This document shows, piece after piece, positions 60,392 to 64,000 of a stretch of DNA of 64,000 nucleotides (positions are counted from its first letter, which is position 1; every line of letters begins with the position of its first letter). The notes beneath the pieces were generated by a model that ran no database searches, was not told the DNA's origin, and saw nothing but the letters and a program-made list of their open reading frames with translations. Origin of the DNA: Antedon mediterranea (Eukaryota; Echinodermata; Crinoidea; Comatulida; Antedonidae); NCBI RefSeq assembly GCF_964355755.1, contig NC_092679.1, positions 6,634,001 to 6,698,000 on the forward strand, read 5' to 3'. The position numbers and the translations under genes are program-made.

Positions 60392-60419
60392 AGAGGTTGT
60401 CACATTTGTGACAACCTCT
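60392..60419. repeat. Near-perfect 28-bp palindrome
   Basis: AGAGGTTGTCACA and TGTGACAACCTCT are perfect 13-bp inverted repeats separated by TT. The same sequence was not noticed elsewhere in the window. Confidence 0.8.
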
Positions 60420-61439
60420 CCGGTATTTTTTAATTCCCAATCCAACTAATTCATCAATCGTAAACCAATTTACATTATCTAAATACAATTGACCAAATGT
60501 TCTGTTTTAATTCGAAAGAAAGTGGCACGCGTATGAACGCTGAAACAATACGCGCTGATAATAGTAAATTGATTGGCATGTGCTTACGGCCTATCACATA
60601 AACATTATACGGTCTTGCTGTATGCTCATGTGAGGTGCTAATGGAATACATTGATTGAGTGGTCTATTGAAATCGCGAAAGAGACATCTAAATACAGTAA
60701 CACAATGACAGATGTAAAGAATTAATTCATTTCCATATTTTTCAAAATTAATAACTCAAGGAGAAGTAACTTTGTTTATTTGTTTATATGCAGTATTCAT
60801 ATATAAATTATCAGCAGATTTGTTTGTTAAACAACTTTAAAAGTACATTTAGACAACATACGGATGAATAGTGATCGATGAAGTGAAACAGCTTTAAACA
60901 GTATTTTATTGTTATCTAAAAAAATAACAAACACCAAGGTATGCATAAACAAACAAGTGCGCATAATATTATTAGGCATACACACAACGCACGATATGAT
61001 TTGGACAAAAAGACCAAAATCATCATGTACGTATACTGACAAAAGTAGGCCTATGATATAAAACAAATATGAGTTGACGAACTTTTAACGTTTAACCTTG
61101 AGAATATCATATGAAACACTCGTTAATGACACTGCGTTTGCAAAGAGATTATAAAATAATAAAAATATAACTAGCCAAAATGACCCATCATAATATGACA
61201 GATTACAAGAACAAAGCCCGAACATCTGACATGCATGTGACCTTTCCGGCCTAATGCGCGCAAAAAAAGCATACGCGGTTACGTCATTGCCTTCAATGTC
61301 AAGGATTTCTATATAGGCCTATTAGTAGAGCAGTTAGTGCCATAAAAATAGCCAAGTTGTGCACTTTATTACCAAAGCATGAAACTTGCCACAAAGTTTC
61401 TTTGATGTATATAGATTAAAAATATCGGGGGGTGCCAAG

Positions 61440-61890
61440 TGTCCAACGTCCGGTATGGCGGCCATCTTGATTTCAAAATGGCCACCATAAAAACAAAAAG
61501 TGTTCATATCTTGGGAACTATAAACAGTAGAGACTTGATTCTGGTGTTAAATTGTTCACAAACCACATATTTCTATTTGCTCTAATGAAAAGTTTCGTGA
61601 AAAAATGACCGGAAATGACGTTTCTCCCAGTTTGACCTTTGACCTCTTATCTGTATATCTCAGTAACTACTGATCATTTTCAATCGATTTTGGTGTCATT
61701 TTGTTCAGAATAGAGACATTTATATTTGTAGTAATGAAACATTTTCACATAAAATGACTGGAAATACAATTTATAACCTTTGACATATATAATATGTGAA
61801 CATACTGTATGTGGTTTACATTGGTATAAATGCACCTAATTTTTTTTAACGAAATAACTGACACTGCAAAAATGACCAGGAATTATTATT
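61440..61890. repeat. Dispersed repeat with DR1 motif, copy 2
   Basis: Related in layout to 34010-34690: CATATCTTGGGAACTATAAA, TATTTGCTCTAATGAAAAGT, GAAAAAATGACCGGAAATGA, TTTGACCTTTGACCTC and ATCTCAGTAACTACTGATCA. The DR1-type site TGACCTTTGACCT is at 61633-61645. Confidence 0.65.
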
Positions 61891-61994
61891 CTGAATTTTT
61901 GACTTTTGATGTGATAGGATAGGCGTAAAGTATGACAGATCACTGAGAAACAGCAATCACTGAGCTCATCTATGCCGACTTGTTTGCTAAACTG

Positions 61995-62405
61995 TGATGT
62001 GTCAATCGTTAGATAAAAGTTTTGGTCCTCTCTCCATCATCTTTTTTTTTTTGCACTGTATTATACCATATGGACAATTGTCTGAAATAAAAGTTGAATT
62101 GAATTGTTAGATGCCATTTGGAAATATTTTTGATGTAAAGTAGCATTCTTTCGTTGGCCTCTTTGATGTTGCATATGAGACAAGTTCGGAAAGTTTTCAT
62201 TTTCATGAGTTAAGAGAATACCGTCTTTCAAAGTACTTACTACAAACTTATCCTGCATTTGTGCAGTAGACCTACTTTCATTAGTCAGAAACTCAGATAA
62301 TTCTTGTTCATTTTCGTTGCATCTAAAAAAATGTACTCCATTTTTATGGTAATGGGCCTTTGCTGTAAACCATCTGAATCCTTTTCCTCGATTTTCTCTA
62401 CTCAT
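61995..62405 (-). pseudogene. Decayed transposon-type ORF with a frameshift
   Basis: A minus-strand frame starting at 62405 reads VHFFRCNENEQELSEFL and DKFVVSTLKDGILL. The expected continuation CNIKEANERMLLYIKN is found in a different frame near 62170-62120. The order matches a conserved CNHEEADTRMLLH-type segment that I associate with transposon-encoded proteins common in invertebrate genomes. The frame change shows decay. The transposon family is not certain. Confidence 0.45.
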
Positions 62406-62614
62406 TGGTTTTTTAGCAAAATCCGAACCAAATCAATTCGTAAAAGACATCTCAATATAATTATTCAAGTAATTCTCAAATTAGTGACATGGACCTACAA
62501 TATACTGTTCTGTACAAGACCTTTTTAGGCATCCACTTGTGGACTTTCACTTTCAAGGTCTTGGTCTCCTAATCATACAAGAAACAATGTCTGATTTAAT
62601 CAATCAAAGTAGTG

Positions 62615-64000
62615 GGTCCAGACAAAGAAGGGGATGTAAGACCATCCACAGACAAAAAAGGGGGTATAAGACCATCACAGACAAAGAAGGGGGGTATAAG
62701 ACCATCCACAGACAAAGAAGGGGGTATAAGACTATCCACAGACAAAGAAGGGCGTAAGACCATCCACAGACAAAGAAGGGGGTGTAAGACTATCCACAGA
62801 CAAAGAAAGGGGTATAAGGCCATCTACAGACAAAGAAGGGGGTGTAAGGACCATCCACAGACAAAGAAGGAGGTGTAAGACCATCCACAGACAAAGAAGA
62901 AAGGGGTGTAGGACCGTCCACAGACAAAGAAAGGGGTGTAAGGCCATCCACAGAGAAAGAAAGGGGTGTAAGGCCATCCACAGAGAAAGAAGGGGGTGTA
63001 AGACCATCCACAGACAAAGAAGGGGTGTAAGACCATCCACACACAAAGAAAGGGGTGTAAGACCATCCACACACAAAAAAGGGGTGTAAGACCATCAACA
63101 GACAAAGAAAGGGGTGTAATACCATCAACAGACAAGGAAGGGGATATAAGACCGTCCACAGGCACAGAAGGGGTGTAAGACCGTCCACAGACAAAGAAAG
63201 GGGTGTAAGACCGTCCACAGATAAAGAAGGGGGTGTAGGACCGTCCACAGACAAAGGGGGTGTAAGACCACCCACTGACAAAGAAAGGGTATAGGACCAC
63301 TTACAGACAAAGAAGGGGGTATAAGACCATCCACAGACAAAGAAGGTGATGTAGGACCATCCACAGACAAAGAAGGGGGTGTCGGACAATCCACAGACAA
63401 AGAAGGGGATGTAAGACCACCCACAGACAAAGAAGGGGGTGTAAGACCATCCACACACAAAGAAGGGATTATAAGACCATCTACAGACAAAGAAGGGGGT
63501 ATAAGACCATCCACAGACAAAGAAGGGGGTATAAGACCATCCACAGAGAAAGAAGGAGGTGTAAGACCATCCACAGACAAAGAAGGGGTGTAAAACCATC
63601 CACACACATAGAAAGGGGTGTAATACCATCAACAGACAAAGAAAGGGGTTTAATACCATCAACAGACAAAAAAGGGGTATAAGACCGTCCACAGACAAAG
63701 AAAGGGGTTCAAGACCATCCACAGACAAAGAAGGGGGTATAAGACCATCCACAGACAAAGAAGGGGGTGTAGGACTATCCACAGACAAAGAAGGGGTGTA
63801 GGACTATCCACATACAAAGAAGGGAGTGTAGGACCATCCACAGACAAAGAAGGGGTGTAAGACCATCTACATACAAAGAAAGGGGTGTAAGACCATCCAC
63901 AGACAAAGAAGCGGGTATAAGACCATCCACAGACAAAGAAGGGGGTATAAGACCATCCACAGACAAAGAAGCGGGTATAAGACCATCCACAGACAAAGAA
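62615..64000. repeat. 30-bp minisatellite running off the window end
   Basis: About 45 copies of ACAAAGAAGGGGGTATAAGA plus CCATCCACAG, with units of 28-32 bp and substitutions such as GGTGTAAG for GGTATAAG. Because the unit is close to 30 bp and has no minus-strand stop codon, all three minus frames stay open for long distances. These are translation by-products, not genes. The array continues beyond the window. Confidence 0.95.

Noticed and set aside
62732-63996. Long minus-strand reading frames of up to 332 residues
   Set aside because: By-product of a 30-bp minisatellite without minus-strand stop codons; all three frames are open at once.
62615-64000. CRISPR-like array of 30-bp repeats
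   Set aside because: Direct tandem repeats without spacers, in an animal genome.

Overview
The window is animal nuclear DNA: intron-rich genes with small exons, a ciliary gene, Pol III tRNA genes, tRNA-derived SINEs and many short inverted-repeat transposons, in AT-rich sequence. The gene families together with the very frequent palindrome TAGGCCTA (about 20 copies seen by eye) suggest a marine invertebrate deuterostome, most likely an echinoderm. That assignment is inference. I rebuilt the gene models by hand from splice sites, reading phase and protein similarity; no search was run.

Left part (1-22.4 kb). Exon 1 of mitochondrial monothiol glutaredoxin GLRX5 (minus) lies head to head with a complete 22-exon gene (plus, 748-14416, 919 codons). 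That gene fuses N-terminal ankyrin repeats to a GH20 hexosaminidase-like domain in which the catalytic Asp-Glu pair appears to be lost. Its introns hold several inverted-repeat element families and SINEs. Between this gene and the convergent next gene lies a 6.4-kb satellite (about 15.99-22.44 kb) built from two self-complementary modules with higher-order repeats of about 1.12 kb and 0.9 kb.

Middle part (22.6-46 kb). DRC7/CCDC135, the dynein regulatory complex subunit of motile cilia, is complete on the minus strand in 14 exons (858 codons). Then come tRNA-Glu(UUC) genes and pseudogenes, in plus orientation at 30-31 kb and minus orientation at 42.4-43.7 kb. They flank a complete four-exon divergent Arf-like GTPase (36048-40346) with an altered switch II. 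A 1.5-kb TIR element with internal GTGACGGA repeats, a repeat family carrying DR1-type sites and a Helitron-like element also lie here.

Right part (46.7-64 kb). The last six exons of a PKDCC/VLK-like secreted tyrosine kinase are on the minus strand; its N-terminal exons were not found. The rest is repeat-rich sequence with three minisatellites, one a 30-bp array running off the window end, and a decayed transposon ORF.

The genes show no joint pathway. What stands out is the ankyrin-GH20 pseudoenzyme, the composite satellite, mobile elements placed at or around exons, and mobile families that carry perfect CArG and DR1 motifs.
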